Shown here: positions 35,463 through 44,454 of the stretch, one piece after another
How the letters are laid out: each line of letters starts with the position of its first letter
Position numbering within the stretch: the first letter of the stretch is position 1
NCBI RefSeq assembly: GCF_005402965.1
Contig: NZ_BJCF01000009.1
Span: 1-64,000 of the forward strand
Source of the DNA: Dolichospermum planctonicum
GTDB taxonomy: Bacteria > Cyanobacteriota > Cyanobacteriia > Cyanobacteriales > Nostocaceae
Direction: 5' to 3'
DNA: 64,000 nucleotides
Program-made: the position numbers and the translations under genes
The notes under the pieces: generated by a model
Database searches by the model: none
Told to the model about the DNA's origin: nothing
The model's input: the letters and a program-made list of their open reading frames with translations, nothing else

Positions 35463-37187
35463 ATGGTATTGCTCACAGAAAAGTTAAAAAAGCGTTTGAC
35501 TATAAATACCATAGATATCAGTGAAAATACTACAGCGATTCGCTCTTTAGACTGGGACAGAGATCGCTTTGATATTGAGTTTGGTTTGCAAAATGGCACA
35601 ACATACAACTCTTTTCTAATTCGTGGTGACAAAATAGCCCTAGTTGATACCTCCCATGAAAAATTTCGCCAACTTTATTTTGATACCCTCACTGGTTTAA
35701 TTAATCCCCAAGATATTGACTATTTGATTGTCAGTCACACTGAACCAGATCACAGTGGACTAGTAAAAGATTTATTACAACTCGCTCCGAATATAACCGT
35801 TGTTGCGTCAAAAGTAGCAATTCAGTTTTTAGAAGATTTGGTACACCAACCATTTAAGCGTAAAATTGTTAAAAATAGCGATCGCTTGGAATTAGGCAAT
35901 GGCCATGAATTAGAATTTGTCATTGCTCCGAACTTACACTGGCCTGATACCATTTTCACCTTCGACCACAAAACCCAAATTCTCTACACCTGCGACGCTT
36001 TCGGTTTACATTACTGCTCAGAAAGTACCTTTGATGACGACTTAGCAGCCATAGAAGCCGACTTTCAATATTACTATGATTGTTTGATGGGACCAAATGC
36101 CCGTTCTGTCTTGTCCGCAATGAAGCGTATGGCAGAATTAACAACCATTCGCATGATTGCCACCGGTCACGGACCCCTATTATACCACAATGTGGAAGAA
36201 TTGACAAGCCGTTATCGCCACTGGAGTCAAGGACAAACCAAAGCCGAAACCCCCGTAGGCATATTTTACGTCTCCGAGTACGGTTTTGGCACGCAAATAG
36301 CCCAATCTATCGCTAATGGGATTACAAAAACTGGTGTCCCTGTCGAAATAGTAGATTTAGCCAGCGTTAACGAACTACAAGAACTCCGGGAACTGGTAGG
36401 ACGTTGTACAGGTTTAGTAGTAGGAATGCCTCCAGTATCAGGTAATTCTACCATTCAAGCGGCACTCAGCACCGTTTTAGGTTCCGCCAAAGAAAAACAA
36501 GCCATTGGCATTTTTGAAACCGGTGGAGGAGATGATGAACCTACCTATCCCATATTAAATAAATTCCGGGCTTTAGGCTTAAATATCGCTTTCCCCGTCA
36601 TTGAAATTCGGGAAACACCCACAGCCAACACCTATAAAAAGTGTGAAGAAGCGGGTACAGACTTAGGACAATGGGTGACAAGAGATAAAAGCATCAAAGC
36701 CATGAAATCTCTTGCGGCTGATTTAGATAAAGCCTTGGGCAGAATTAGCGGCGGTTTATATATTATCACAGCCAAAAAAGACGACGTATCCAGTGCCATG
36801 TTAGCTTCCTGGGTCAGTCAAGCCAGCTTTAAACCCTTGGGCTTTTCCATCGCAGTCGCCAAAGATCGAGCGATAGAATCACTGATGCAAGTAGGCGATC
36901 GCTTCGTTCTAAATATACTCGAAGAAGGCAACTATCAACCATTAATGAAACATTTCTTAAAAAGATTTGCCCCCGGTGCTGATCGTTTTCAAGGAGTGAA
37001 AACCCAACCTGCGGAAAATGGCGCACCTATACTTACAGATGCCCTAGCTTACGTAGAATGTGAAGTAGTCAGCCGCATGGATTGTGGTGATCATTGGGCA
37101 GTATACAGCACAGCCTACGCCGGTAGAGTATCAAATCCCGATGCCATGACAGCCGTACACCACCGGAAAGTCGGGAATCACTATTAA
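35463..37187 (+). CDS. flv3: flavodiiron protein Flv3 (canonical di-iron site)
   Basis: Flv3 with Flv1 reduces O2 to water at the acceptor side of photosystem I. The 574-residue protein has a lactamase-like di-iron domain with the intact HxExDH ligand motif (SHTEPDHSG). A flavodoxin domain (about 265-400) and the cyanobacterial C-terminal flavin-reductase domain follow (about 430-574, with MLASWVSQASFKPLGFSIAV). Canonical ligands mark the Flv3/Flv4 class, and its N-terminus closely resembles Flv3. AAGGAGG sits at 35450-35456, an ideal ribosome site for the ATG at 35463. The partner flv1 follows after inserted DNA. This order matches the flv3A-flv1A neighbourhood that I recall from Nostoc. Confidence 0.9.
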   Translation: MVLLTEKLKKRLTINTIDISENTTAIRSLDWDRDRFDIEFGLQNGTTYNSFLIRGDKIALVDTSHEKFRQLYFDTLTGLINPQDIDYLIVSHTEPDHSGLVKDLLQLAPNITVVASKVAIQFLEDLVHQPFKRKIVKNSDRLELGNGHELEFVIAPNLHWPDTIFTFDHKTQILYTCDAFGLHYCSESTFDDDLAAIEADFQYYYDCLMGPNARSVLSAMKRMAELTTIRMIATGHGPLLYHNVEELTSRYRHWSQGQTKAETPVGIFYVSEYGFGTQIAQSIANGITKTGVPVEIVDLASVNELQELRELVGRCTGLVVGMPPVSGNSTIQAALSTVLGSAKEKQAIGIFETGGGDDEPTYPILNKFRALGLNIAFPVIEIRETPTANTYKKCEEAGTDLGQWVTRDKSIKAMKSLAADLDKALGRISGGLYIITAKKDDVSSAMLASWVSQASFKPLGFSIAVAKDRAIESLMQVGDRFVLNILEEGNYQPLMKHFLKRFAPGADRFQGVKTQPAENGAPILTDALAYVECEVVSRMDCGDHWAVYSTAYAGRVSNPDAMTAVHHRKVGNHY

Positions 37188-37201
37188 AACCCTACCCCTA
37201 G

Positions 37202-37258
37202 CCCCTCCCCGCAAGCGAGGAGGGGGATAAGAGGGAAGTAGAGTTATGTTCAGAAATC
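37202..37258. repeat. repeat pair bordering the PEP-CTERM-like insert, left side
   Basis: A 24-bp near-palindromic block (37202-37225, CCCCTCCCCGCAAGCGAGGA and on) is the exact inverse of 38051-38074. The 24 bp at 37235-37258 (GAAGTAGAGTTATGTTCAGA and on) are repeated directly at 38096-38119. Together they bracket 37259-38095. The hairpin could also act as a terminator for flv3, but lacks a T-tract. Confidence 0.7.
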
Positions 37259-37281
37259 TTTGATTTTATTCAACTGTTGGC

Positions 37282-37913
37282 TCAAATCAATCCAGAATCA
37301 ACCGACTCTGCTAACATCTTCTGAGCCGACCGCTGCTGCAACTTTCTCCGCAACATCAAAGCACCAAAGACAATCGCCATACCTGCTGGCGCGGCATTAG
37401 ACTCAAAAGGAACAGGAGTCGCAGCAGTAGCACTGAAGTCGCTAATTGTTACACCTCCCCTACCAAACATATTATCATTAGTGGCAATGCTAAAGCCGAA
37501 TGTATTTCCATTGGGAATTAGGGTGGTATAAGTGCCACCAGCATTACTATTTGCTATGGTAGTATAACTACCATTCTGATTTACGTCAAACCAATCAAAA
37601 TCAGGTACATCTTGTGTACTATATACCCATTTGAAGCTGATATTAACAGGGAAGGGAGGGGCTTAGTATTAGTAATACTGTAAGTGGTTCTGCCAAAACT
37701 GTCTGAGCCATTATCACCGCCAGTCAAAGTAATAGAATTTGGAGCATTACTTGTATTTACCAAACCATCAGCATTTGAATTTGTCAGATTCCAATTGCTA
37801 GGTGCGTAATCACCAGTAAAACCAAATGTTATAGCCCTAGCAGGAGCAGAAAGGGCTAGAATGCTTACCAGGGAAGCAACTACCCCCCATTTTTGAACGT
37901 TAGTGCTGATCAT
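37282..37913 (-). pseudogene. PEP-CTERM-like exported protein with a frameshift
   Basis: The N-terminal frame (37581-37913) has a signal peptide (WGVVASLVSILALSAPARA) and a beta-rich region up to SITNTKPLPS. The C-terminal frame (37282-37470 and upstream) carries ATAATPVPFESNAAPAGMAI, then a hydrophobic stretch and RRKLQQR, the cyanobacterial PFE variant of the PEP-CTERM sorting signal recognised by exosortase. The two join if one base is gained or lost in the C-rich tract around 37640-37655, where the other frame continues PFPVNISFKWVYSTQDVPDF. The gene lies between flv3 and flv1, on the opposite strand. Confidence 0.7.
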
Positions 37914-38095
37914 GATGTCCTTTGTTTCTTATGTTTTTAATTTCCTCAGATGTACCGAATCAGTACTTACTCTTATAATACTTGTAACCCAGTCAAATAG
38001 CAATAGCAAAAGATGAAAAATTATCACATACCCAATCCTAATTCTTGTCCCCCCTCCTCGCTTGCGGGGAGGGGGTTAGGGGGTGGGAAAAGAGA

Positions 38096-38119
38096 GAAGT
38101 AGAGTTATGTTCAGAAATC
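38096..38119. repeat. 24-bp direct repeat, right side of the PEP-CTERM-like insert
   Basis: It is identical to 37235-37258. In this copy it is followed by CAAGGAGATAAAGTATC and then an ATG, which looks like the native flv1 leader with its ribosome site. Confidence 0.7.
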
Positions 38120-38135
38120 AAGGAGATAAAGTATC

Positions 38136-38276
38136 ATGTCAGAAACTAAACCCCGTGATGTACAAATACTGCCCATTGGTACAGATACCATAATATTGCG
38201 ATCGCGCAGTTGGGCTAGATTAAGATTTGAAATTGAATATGCTTTAGCTAGATTTCCAGGCACAATAAAAAAATAG
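38136..38276 (+). pseudogene. duplicated 5' fragment of flv1
   Basis: This 46-codon frame starts at an ATG with AAGGAG about eight bases upstream and reads MSETKPRDVQILPIGTDTII then LRSRSWARLRFEIEYALA, after which it diverges and stops. Positions 38147-38250 match 38988-39091 in the intact flv1 at 102 of 104 bases. It is therefore the original flv1 start region separated from its gene by the inserted TA module. Confidence 0.8.
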
Positions 38277-38294
38277 CAACCGGAGAAGGTATCT

Positions 38295-38522
38295 ATGGAA
38301 ATTGCACCACATATCAGCGTAGATAGTGGTATCCACCACGGTACACCTGTTATTACCGAGACTCGCGTTCCTATTTCCATCATTATTGGCTCTCTCGCTG
38401 GTGGCATGAGCAAGGAAGAAGTCATGCAAGAATACGAACTCAGTAAAACCCAAGTTGAAGCTGCTCTCAGTTACGCTGCTGATCTGGTTAAACACACCCA
38501 AGTCACTGCACTGGGAGCATAA
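38295..38522 (+). CDS. DUF433 antitoxin
   Basis: The 75-residue product has the DUF433 signature HISVDSGIHHGTPVITETRV and PISIIIGSLAGGMSKEEVMQ, with a winged-helix-like end. GGAGAAGG lies just upstream of the ATG. It precedes a DUF5615 toxin by three bases in the usual order. Both genes lie inside the duplication of flv1. It is only distantly similar to the DUF433 protein at 12954-13190, so the two modules are not recent copies of each other. Confidence 0.85.
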   Translation: MEIAPHISVDSGIHHGTPVITETRVPISIIIGSLAGGMSKEEVMQEYELSKTQVEAALSYAADLVKHTQVTALGA

Positions 38523-38525
38523 ATC

Positions 38526-38897
38526 TTGAACTTCCTTGTTGATGAAAATATGCCCCGTTCCCTAGCACCCCAAATTGCGGCGCTGGGATTTGAGGTGCAA
38601 GATGTACGGGACATCGGGTTACGCGGACATCCTGATACTAAAGTTATGGAAGCTGCTATTGCTGCTGATGCCATTATCATCACCCGTGATAGAGGACTTG
38701 CCAATCCTAAAACTTGGCCGGAAGCCTTCACGGCTGGAGCTATTTTCATTAATCTTCCCGATGATACTCCAGCTACCAGCATCAATACCAAAATTATTGA
38801 ACTTCTAACTAACCGCTTACCCGTCTCTCTCTTAGGCGCTTACACTACTCTCGAACCCCGTCGCGCCCTCTCTCGTCCTGTCTGTCGTAGACTTTAA
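38526..38897 (+). CDS. DUF5615 PIN-like toxin
   Basis: The 123-residue protein starts at a TTG (NFLVDENMPRSLAPQIAALG), three bases after the DUF433 stop. The DEN motif of the first strand, HPDTKVMEAAIAADAIIITR and ITRDRGLANP supply the acidic residues expected of a PIN-like RNase. The C-terminus ends in Arg-rich ALSRPVCRRL. The frame is complete, unlike the homologue at 12607-12957. Toxicity is inferred. Confidence 0.82.
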   Translation: MNFLVDENMPRSLAPQIAALGFEVQDVRDIGLRGHPDTKVMEAAIAADAIIITRDRGLANPKTWPEAFTAGAIFINLPDDTPATSINTKIIELLTNRLPVSLLGAYTTLEPRRALSRPVCRRL

Positions 38898-38945
38898 AAA
38901 AACTTATCATGCAGGGGGGAGGAGAGGGGCAGGAGTTTTTCCCCG

Positions 38946-38980
38946 TTACCAATTACCAATTACCAATTACCAATTACCAA
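38946..38980. repeat. five exact TTACCAA heptamers abutting the flv1 start codon
   Basis: The last A of the fifth unit is the A of the flv1 ATG. As a result there is no purine-rich ribosome site in front of the intact flv1 frame, whereas the duplicated fragment at 38136 has one. Confidence 0.85.
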
Positions 38981-40686
38981 TGACTAATAAACCCCGTGAT
39001 GTACAAATATTGCCCATTGGTACAGATACCATAATATTGCGATCGCGCAGTTGGGCCAGATTAAGATTTGAAATTGAATATGCTTTAGCTAAGGGAACAA
39101 CGGCTAATTCTTATCTCATCCAAGGCGATAAAAATGCCCTTATTGACCCCCCTGGCGAAACTTTTACCGAAATCTACCTCCAAGCTTTACAACAGCGGTT
39201 TAATGTCAAAAATCTCGATTATGTGATCCTTGGTCACGTTAACCCTAACCGGGCTGCGACGTTAAAAGCTTTACTGGAAATTGCTCCTCAAATTACCTTT
39301 GTTTGTTCTAACCCCGGAGCGATAAATTTACGCGCTGCTTTGGAAAATCAGGATTTATCAATTCTGGTTATGCGGGGGGAAGATACCCTTGATTTAGGTA
39401 AAGGACACCATTTACAATTTATTCCCACTCCTAACCCCCGTTACGCTGACGAACTTTGTACCTGGGACCGGCAAACAGAGATATTATTTTCTGATAAACT
39501 ATTTGGGGCGCATATTTGCTCAGACCAGGTATTTGATGAAGGTTGGGAGGTGTTTAATGAGGATAGACGCTATTATTTTGACTGTTTAATGGCACCTCAC
39601 GCTAAACAAGTCGAAACAGCTTTAGAGAAATTAGCAGATTTGTCCGTGCGAATGTACGCTACGGGTCATGGTCCAATTGTGCGCTATGGTTTAATTGATA
39701 TTACCAAGGGTTACAGAGAATGGACTAAACAGCAAACCTCCGCTGATATGACCGTGGCTTTAATTTATGCCTCAGCCTATGGTAATACTGCAACTTTAGC
39801 ACAAGCGATCGCTCGCGGTATCACTAAGGCTGGTGTGAGTGTCGAGGCCATTAACTGCGAATTTACCGAACCCGAAGAAATCAAAGCCGCTGTGGAAAAA
39901 TCCGCCGGTTTTGTCATAGGTTCTCCCACCTTAGGAGGACACGCACCCACACCGGTGCAAACAGCTTTAGGAATAGTCCTCTCAACTGCGACTAATAATA
40001 AATTAGCGGGGGTATTTGGTTCTTTTGGCTGGAGTGGGGAAGCGGTTGATTTAATTGAAAGTAAACTTAAAGACGCAGGATACAGATTTGGTTTTGACAC
40101 CATTCGCGTCAAATTCAAACCCAATGAAGTCACCTTACAAACCTGCGAAGAAGCGGGAACCGATTTTGCTCAAGCATTGAAAAAAGCGGCGAAAAGATTA
40201 GTTGTAGCTAAACAACCTGCTACAAATGTAGAACAAGCCGTGGGGCGCATAGTTGGTTCTTTGTGTGTAGTTACAGCAACCGAAGGAGACATCAAAACGG
40301 GAATGTTAGCTTCTTGGGTGACACAAGCTAGTTTTAATCCGCCAGGTTTAACTATTGCGGTTGCTAAAGACCGGGCTATGGAAAACATGACGCACACCAA
40401 TAACAAATTTGTCGTTAACATCTTAGCGGAAGGGAGAGAAATCCGTAAGCAGTTTATGAAGGTTTATGCTCCCGGACAAGATAGATTTGCGGGTTTAGAC
40501 ATTCAAGAAGCCAACAATGGAGGTATTATTATCAATGGTGCTTTAGCTTATCTAGAATGTTCCGTACAAAGTCGCATGGAAGCTGGTGATCATTGGTTAG
40601 TTTATGCGACTGTTGATGATGGTAAAGTCTTAAATCAAGATGGTGTCACAGCGATACATCATCGCAAATCAGCGAGTTATTATTAA
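38980..40686 (+). CDS. flv1: flavodiiron protein Flv1 (non-canonical di-iron site)
   Basis: Flv1 is the partner of Flv3 in light-dependent O2 reduction. The 568-residue protein has the same three domains, but the di-iron motif reads GHVNPNRAA where Flv3 has SHTEPDH. That loss of acidic and His ligands is typical of Flv1/Flv2. IILRSRSWARLRFEIEYALA at the start matches Flv1. The flavodoxin part (IYASAYGNTATLAQAIARGI) and flavin-reductase part (MLASWVTQASFNPPGLTIAV) are complete. The start follows directly on a tandem repeat without a Shine-Dalgarno sequence, and its first 110 bases are duplicated upstream, so expression may differ from that of relatives. Confidence 0.9.
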   Translation: MTNKPRDVQILPIGTDTIILRSRSWARLRFEIEYALAKGTTANSYLIQGDKNALIDPPGETFTEIYLQALQQRFNVKNLDYVILGHVNPNRAATLKALLEIAPQITFVCSNPGAINLRAALENQDLSILVMRGEDTLDLGKGHHLQFIPTPNPRYADELCTWDRQTEILFSDKLFGAHICSDQVFDEGWEVFNEDRRYYFDCLMAPHAKQVETALEKLADLSVRMYATGHGPIVRYGLIDITKGYREWTKQQTSADMTVALIYASAYGNTATLAQAIARGITKAGVSVEAINCEFTEPEEIKAAVEKSAGFVIGSPTLGGHAPTPVQTALGIVLSTATNNKLAGVFGSFGWSGEAVDLIESKLKDAGYRFGFDTIRVKFKPNEVTLQTCEEAGTDFAQALKKAAKRLVVAKQPATNVEQAVGRIVGSLCVVTATEGDIKTGMLASWVTQASFNPPGLTIAVAKDRAMENMTHTNNKFVVNILAEGREIRKQFMKVYAPGQDRFAGLDIQEANNGGIIINGALAYLECSVQSRMEAGDHWLVYATVDDGKVLNQDGVTAIHHRKSASYY

Positions 40687-40701
40687 CACCTTACGTCTTA
40701 G

Positions 40702-40735
40702 CCCCTCTAGGATTAGATAGAGGGGTAATTTTTTT
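40702..40735 (+). terminator. rho-independent terminator of flv1
   Basis: The stem CCCCTCT (40702-40708) pairs with AGAGGGG (40719-40725) and is followed by TAATTTTTTT. It begins 16 bases after the flv1 stop. Confidence 0.88.
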
Positions 40736-40782
40736 ACGCTATGATGTAAAATGTCTGCTAATATTTTTGATCACTTTAAATA

Positions 40783-42213
40783 ATGCTTGATTTTCAACAA
40801 TTAGAACCTCAAATACCAAATCATCAAACACAAAATATTGAAATTGAACATATTAACACCCAAATATACCAGCACTTTGCTGATAAATTCTGCATAGAAG
40901 ATGTTCTCAACCGGAAGATTGTTAGTTTTCAGGCTAATAAACTTAAACCTATTTACCGATGGTACAAATATAAAGAAGCTTTTTCTGCTTCATTGGTAGA
41001 ATATTTACTAGATAAATATATAATCGAATCTGGCGAAATATTAGACCCTTTTGCTGGTAGTGGAACAACTTTATTTGCAGCTAGTAATATAGGATTAAAT
41101 GCTGATGGAATTGAATTACTCCCTATTGGAAAAGAAATTATAAATACTAGGCTCATCTTAGAACAAGAATTTACAGCAGATGATTTCACAAAAATTTTAT
41201 ATTGGTCTAAAAATTGTCCTTGGGAGAAATCAAAGACTCAACAAAATATTCAAGAAATAAAAATTACGACAGGTGCATATCCTCAAGAGACATTAAACGA
41301 AATTCAAAAATATATCGGTGCTTACCAAAATGAAAATTGCAGAGTCAAGCAAGTATTACAATTTGCACTATTATGTGTTTTGGAAGCAATTAGTTACACT
41401 CGCAAAGATGGGCAATATTTACGTTGGGATTATCGTTCTAGTCGTCAACAAGGTAATATACCTTTTAACAAAGGAGAAATTCTCAGCTTTAAACAGGCAA
41501 TTAGTATTAAAATTACGGAAATTTTAGCAGATATTCAAACTGGTAGTCAACAAGGTGAACTTTTTCCCAGTAAAACTAAACAAGGTGGGATTCGTTTGTT
41601 TACAGGTTCTAGCTTAGATATAATGCCACAATTGCCAAATTCTTATTATGATGTAATTCTTACTTCTCCTCCTTATTGCAACCGTTATGATTACACTAGA
41701 ACTTATGCTTTAGAACTCGCTTTGTTAGGAGTAGGACAAGAGGAAATAGTCAATTTTAGACAACAAATGTTAAGTTGTACAGTTGAGAATAGACCGAAAG
41801 ATCTATTAGCAATTAATTCTCAATGGTCAAATGCTATTTTGGCTACAGATAAACAGAAATTACTCCAAGTTATTTTGCAATATTTGGAAGAACAAAAATC
41901 CAAAAAACAATTAAATAATAATAGTATTCCGAGAATGGTAAAAGGTTATTTTTATGAAATGGCTTGCATAATTTATGAATGTTATCGAGTCATGAAACCA
42001 CAAGGGCTGATGTTTATGATTAATGATAATGTGCGTTATGCTGGTGTGAGTATTTCAGTGGATATGATTTTATCGAATATAGCTGAGTATCTGGGATTTA
42101 AAGTAGAAAATATTTTAGTTTTACCCAATACTAAAGGCAATAGTAGCCAGCAAATGGGGCTACATGGACGTGATGCACTGAGAAAATGCGTTTATGTTTG
42201 GAGAAAAGTTTAA
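40783..42213 (+). CDS. type II DNA methyltransferase, AvaI/BsoBI-system type
   Basis: The 476-residue enzyme protects host DNA by amino-methylation (N4-cytosine or N6-adenine class). Motif [10 protein letters not shown] is at 88-96. The catalytic motif TSPPY is at 294-298 inside [20 protein letters not shown], with about 200 residues between them. The next gene, 25 bases downstream, is an AvaI-type endonuclease, so the expected target is CYCGRG and the expected product N4-methylcytosine; both are inferred from the partner. The gene is complete and is isolated from flv1 by a strong terminator. Confidence 0.88.
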   Translation: MLDFQQLEPQIPNHQTQNIEIEHINTQIYQHFADKFCIEDVLNRKIVSFQANKLKPIYRWYKYKEAFSASLVEYLLDKYIIESGEILDPFAGSGTTLFAASNIGLNADGIELLPIGKEIINTRLILEQEFTADDFTKILYWSKNCPWEKSKTQQNIQEIKITTGAYPQETLNEIQKYIGAYQNENCRVKQVLQFALLCVLEAISYTRKDGQYLRWDYRSSRQQGNIPFNKGEILSFKQAISIKITEILADIQTGSQQGELFPSKTKQGGIRLFTGSSLDIMPQLPNSYYDVILTSPPYCNRYDYTRTYALELALLGVGQEEIVNFRQQMLSCTVENRPKDLLAINSQWSNAILATDKQKLLQVILQYLEEQKSKKQLNNNSIPRMVKGYFYEMACIIYECYRVMKPQGLMFMINDNVRYAGVSISVDMILSNIAEYLGFKVENILVLPNTKGNSSQQMGLHGRDALRKCVYVWRKV

Positions 42214-42238
42214 TTTCATCAAATTAAGGTAATTAAAA

Positions 42239-43186
42239 TTGGCATATAAAAATCATTTAAATACAGGTCTTGATTTAGTAACAGCTTATGAAAAAACTAG
42301 AGCTGGTTTTGTTGCTTTAGCTATTGAAAGAAACCGTCGGGCTACACCATTGATTGATCAAGCAAGAGTATTAAAAACTATTGCTTCTCAAGTTAATAGT
42401 CCTGCTGATTTAATTAATCTGGTAGAAATACAACCTGCTTTATTAGCTGCATCTGGAATTTCTGATAAAGCGAGAGGTTATTTACAGCCACAGGATAAAA
42501 TACAAGCTATCCAAGGATTAATTAAGGAGTTTTTAGAACCAGCAGGTTCAGATTTTATAGAAGAATTAGTTTATAGATTTTTGTTAACAAGAGGAGATAC
42601 GCTAGGTGGTTCAATGAGAAATGTGGGTGGAGTGTTAGCACAGCGTAAATTCACTCGCGCAATTTTGGCTAATCTTGCACTTGCTAATATTTCTTATTAT
42701 TGGTTACATTCTACAACTAAAACATGGATTCCGATGACAGAAGAAGATGCAGGAATAGATTTATATGTGAAGGGTTTAAGTTGGTCTATTGGCAACAAAA
42801 ATAGAACAATAATTTATAATATTACAGTTCCTTTAGTGAAAAGTAATATTGATGTTTGTCTTTTCAACTGTGGTTATCAACAAATTTCTCCAACAATTTA
42901 TAAAATTCCCAATCTTTATATTACACTGGGAGAATTAAAAGGAGGAATTGATCCTGCTGGTGCTGATGAACACTGGAAAACAGCGAGAACTGCTTTATCT
43001 CGAATATGGAAGGCATTTTCTCAAGTTGATTTGTCACCACATACATTTTTCATTGGTGCAGCTATTGAAAAACGTATGGCTGAAGAAATATGGAATAATT
43101 TAGAATCTGGTAAATTGAGCAATGCTGCTAATATGACAAATGATACTCAAGTTGACTCGATCTGTCACTGGTTAATCAGTTTATAG
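42239..43186 (+). CDS. type II restriction endonuclease, AvaI/BsoBI family
   Basis: The 315-residue protein matches the length and the motifs that I recall for AvaI. These include TRAGFVALAIERNRRATPLI, FLLTRGDTLGGSMRNVGGVL and the catalytic region LYITLGELKGGIDPAGADEH. Asp205, Glu232, Lys234 and His245 keep the spacing of the BsoBI active-site residues Asp212, Glu240, Lys242 and His253. The start is a TTG at 42239 with AAGG eleven bases before it; no ATG fits. Cleavage at CYCGRG is expected by homology. The frame is intact and pairs with the methyltransferase upstream. Confidence 0.88.
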   Translation: MAYKNHLNTGLDLVTAYEKTRAGFVALAIERNRRATPLIDQARVLKTIASQVNSPADLINLVEIQPALLAASGISDKARGYLQPQDKIQAIQGLIKEFLEPAGSDFIEELVYRFLLTRGDTLGGSMRNVGGVLAQRKFTRAILANLALANISYYWLHSTTKTWIPMTEEDAGIDLYVKGLSWSIGNKNRTIIYNITVPLVKSNIDVCLFNCGYQQISPTIYKIPNLYITLGELKGGIDPAGADEHWKTARTALSRIWKAFSQVDLSPHTFFIGAAIEKRMAEEIWNNLESGKLSNAANMTNDTQVDSICHWLISL

Positions 43187-43223
43187 GATTTCCCAGAATA
43201 CAAGCCATTTTATCCGATCTTGT

Positions 43224-43277
43224 CCTGCCACTTGAGGCAGGGCCTCATCAACTGCATTCCTAGTCTCTGACTAGGAA
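43224..43277. terminator. two adjacent hairpins between convergent genes
   Basis: CCTGCC/GGCAGG (43224-43241) and TTCCTAGTC/GACTAGGAA (43257-43277, loop TCT) lie between the AvaI-type gene and the convergent Uma2 gene. Neither has a clear T-tract, so a bidirectional terminator role is only suggested. The second hairpin resembles a common cyanobacterial repeat. Confidence 0.4.
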
Positions 43278-43289
43278 CAAGAGCAAGGT

Positions 43290-43907
43290 TTAATCAAAAT
43301 TACCAGCTTTAAAAATTTGTTCAGCAGTCAACTTTAATTCTGGGAAAGTTGATGATAGGATCAATTCACTACCTGTAAATTGACTAACTTGGTATTCTCC
43401 CTCTATCAGTTGATGAATGGAAATAGTTGGTTGTTTAGGACTACCAATAAACCTTTTACTTCCCAGTGCTAAATAATCCACAATCCAATATTCAGGAATA
43501 CCTAATTTTTCATAATCTCCCAGTTTTTTATAATAATCATCTTGCCAATTTGTACTCACAACTTCAATAACTAAAGGAATAGAATCAGGGTCAGAAATTA
43601 CTGCTGATTTTCTCCAGTTTGGGTCATTCGCTAAAATGTTTCTATTGATTACTAACACATCTGGTAAATAACTAGATTCGCTTCCTGGTGGTTTAACAAA
43701 AGTAGTTTTTGGGATTCCATAAGGTAGATTCAAGGGTAAATACTCAGCCGTGATTCTCTCAGCTAAAAAGCAAATAATATCTTCATGAAAACCTACCGGT
43801 GGATTCATTTCAACTATTACTCCATCATGTAATTCATAGCGTCCCTTATCAGGTAGCCATTCTATAAATTCTGCAAAAGTTACTATTTTTGGTAAGGCTT
43901 GAAGCAT
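43290..43907 (-). CDS. Uma2 family (DUF820) putative endonuclease
   Basis: The 205-residue protein is full length for the family. It shows TFAEFIEWLPDKGRYELHDG, FVKPPGSESSYLPDVLVIN with the core Asp, IPLVIEVVSTNWQDDYYKKL with the Glu-x-Val core, IPEYWIVDYLALG, and the terminal PELKLTAEQIFKAGNFD. It is a clear paralogue of the gene at 6376-6987, whose tail was replaced. The biological role of Uma2 nucleases is not known. Confidence 0.88.
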   Translation of the reverse strand: MLQALPKIVTFAEFIEWLPDKGRYELHDGVIVEMNPPVGFHEDIICFLAERITAEYLPLNLPYGIPKTTFVKPPGSESSYLPDVLVINRNILANDPNWRKSAVISDPDSIPLVIEVVSTNWQDDYYKKLGDYEKLGIPEYWIVDYLALGSKRFIGSPKQPTISIHQLIEGEYQVSQFTGSELILSSTFPELKLTAEQIFKAGNFD

Positions 43908-44072
43908 AATTTACTTACCTTTGTAAATTCAAAATTCTTCAAATTGCAGCGACTCCTAGAGGGAAGGATGGTTGTAAGCGAGTAGAAATAAGTCTAATCT
44001 CATTATTATATTGTGTATATACAACCACTAATATTTGACCAAGAGCATCCATTTTCCAAATTTAACCATGTT

Positions 44073-44117
44073 TTATTTTAGTTATTTTAGTTATTTTAGT
44101 TATTTTAGTTATTTTAG
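44073..44117. repeat. five exact tandem copies of TTATTTTAG
   Basis: The 9-bp unit is repeated five times without variation, between the Uma2 gene and a Uma2 remnant. Exact arrays of this kind change length easily by slippage. Confidence 0.9.
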
Positions 44118-44221
44118 AATTGCTCGTTCCCGATTTTATCATTGAACTTAGATCAAAAACCGATAGACTCAAAACTGTTGATTAACCCTGCCAGAAAAAA
44201 TGCAGGAATATATATATAAAT

Positions 44222-44407
44222 AATGGTTTAGAATTGGGCTGGTTAATTGACCCCCAAAATCAATAAGTAGAAATTTACAGAGTGGAAAAACCTGTATAAA
44301 TTGTTCAATTTCCCGTATTGCTTTCTGGAGAAGACCTATTACCAGGATTTGAATTGCCAGTTGAGAAAATTAATAGCAAAAAACTACCCACCCCGCTAAC
44401 GGAATAG
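44222..44407 (+). pseudogene. Uma2 C-terminal remnant with two in-frame stops
   Basis: A single frame reads NGLELGWLIDPQNQ, stop, VEIYRVEKPV, stop, IVQFPVLLSGEDLLPGFELP and VEKI. This is the C-terminal third of the LGWLIDP-type Uma2 proteins. Both stops are TAA at positions where Gln or a similar residue would be expected, so CAA to TAA changes could explain them. The nuclease core upstream is absent. Confidence 0.75.
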
Positions 44408-44454
44408 GTAATTTTTTTAGCATTTAATAACTAAAAGTCTTAGCTAAATTTCGC

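Larger units (their letters stand above)
43908..44454. other. 547-bp region with tandem repeat and Uma2 debris
   Basis: Besides the TTATTTTAG tandem array (44073-44117) and the Uma2 remnant (44222-44407), both listed separately, only AT-rich sequence is seen. The bases directly before 44455 are the 3' trailer of rbpA and have no clear terminator. Confidence 0.6.

Noticed and set aside
35956-37026. Several antisense or out-of-frame open frames within flv3
   Set aside because: They follow the codon structure of flv3, have no ribosome sites and show no family features.
37581-37913. Programmed frameshift in the PEP-CTERM-like gene
   Set aside because: There is no slippery heptamer with a stimulatory structure that I can see; a simple indel in a C-rich run is the more economical explanation.
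38946-38980. Possible CRISPR array among the tandem repeats (also 1957, 21487, 44073)
   Set aside because: Units are 7-10 bp without spacers and there are no cas genes nearby, so these are ordinary tandem repeats.
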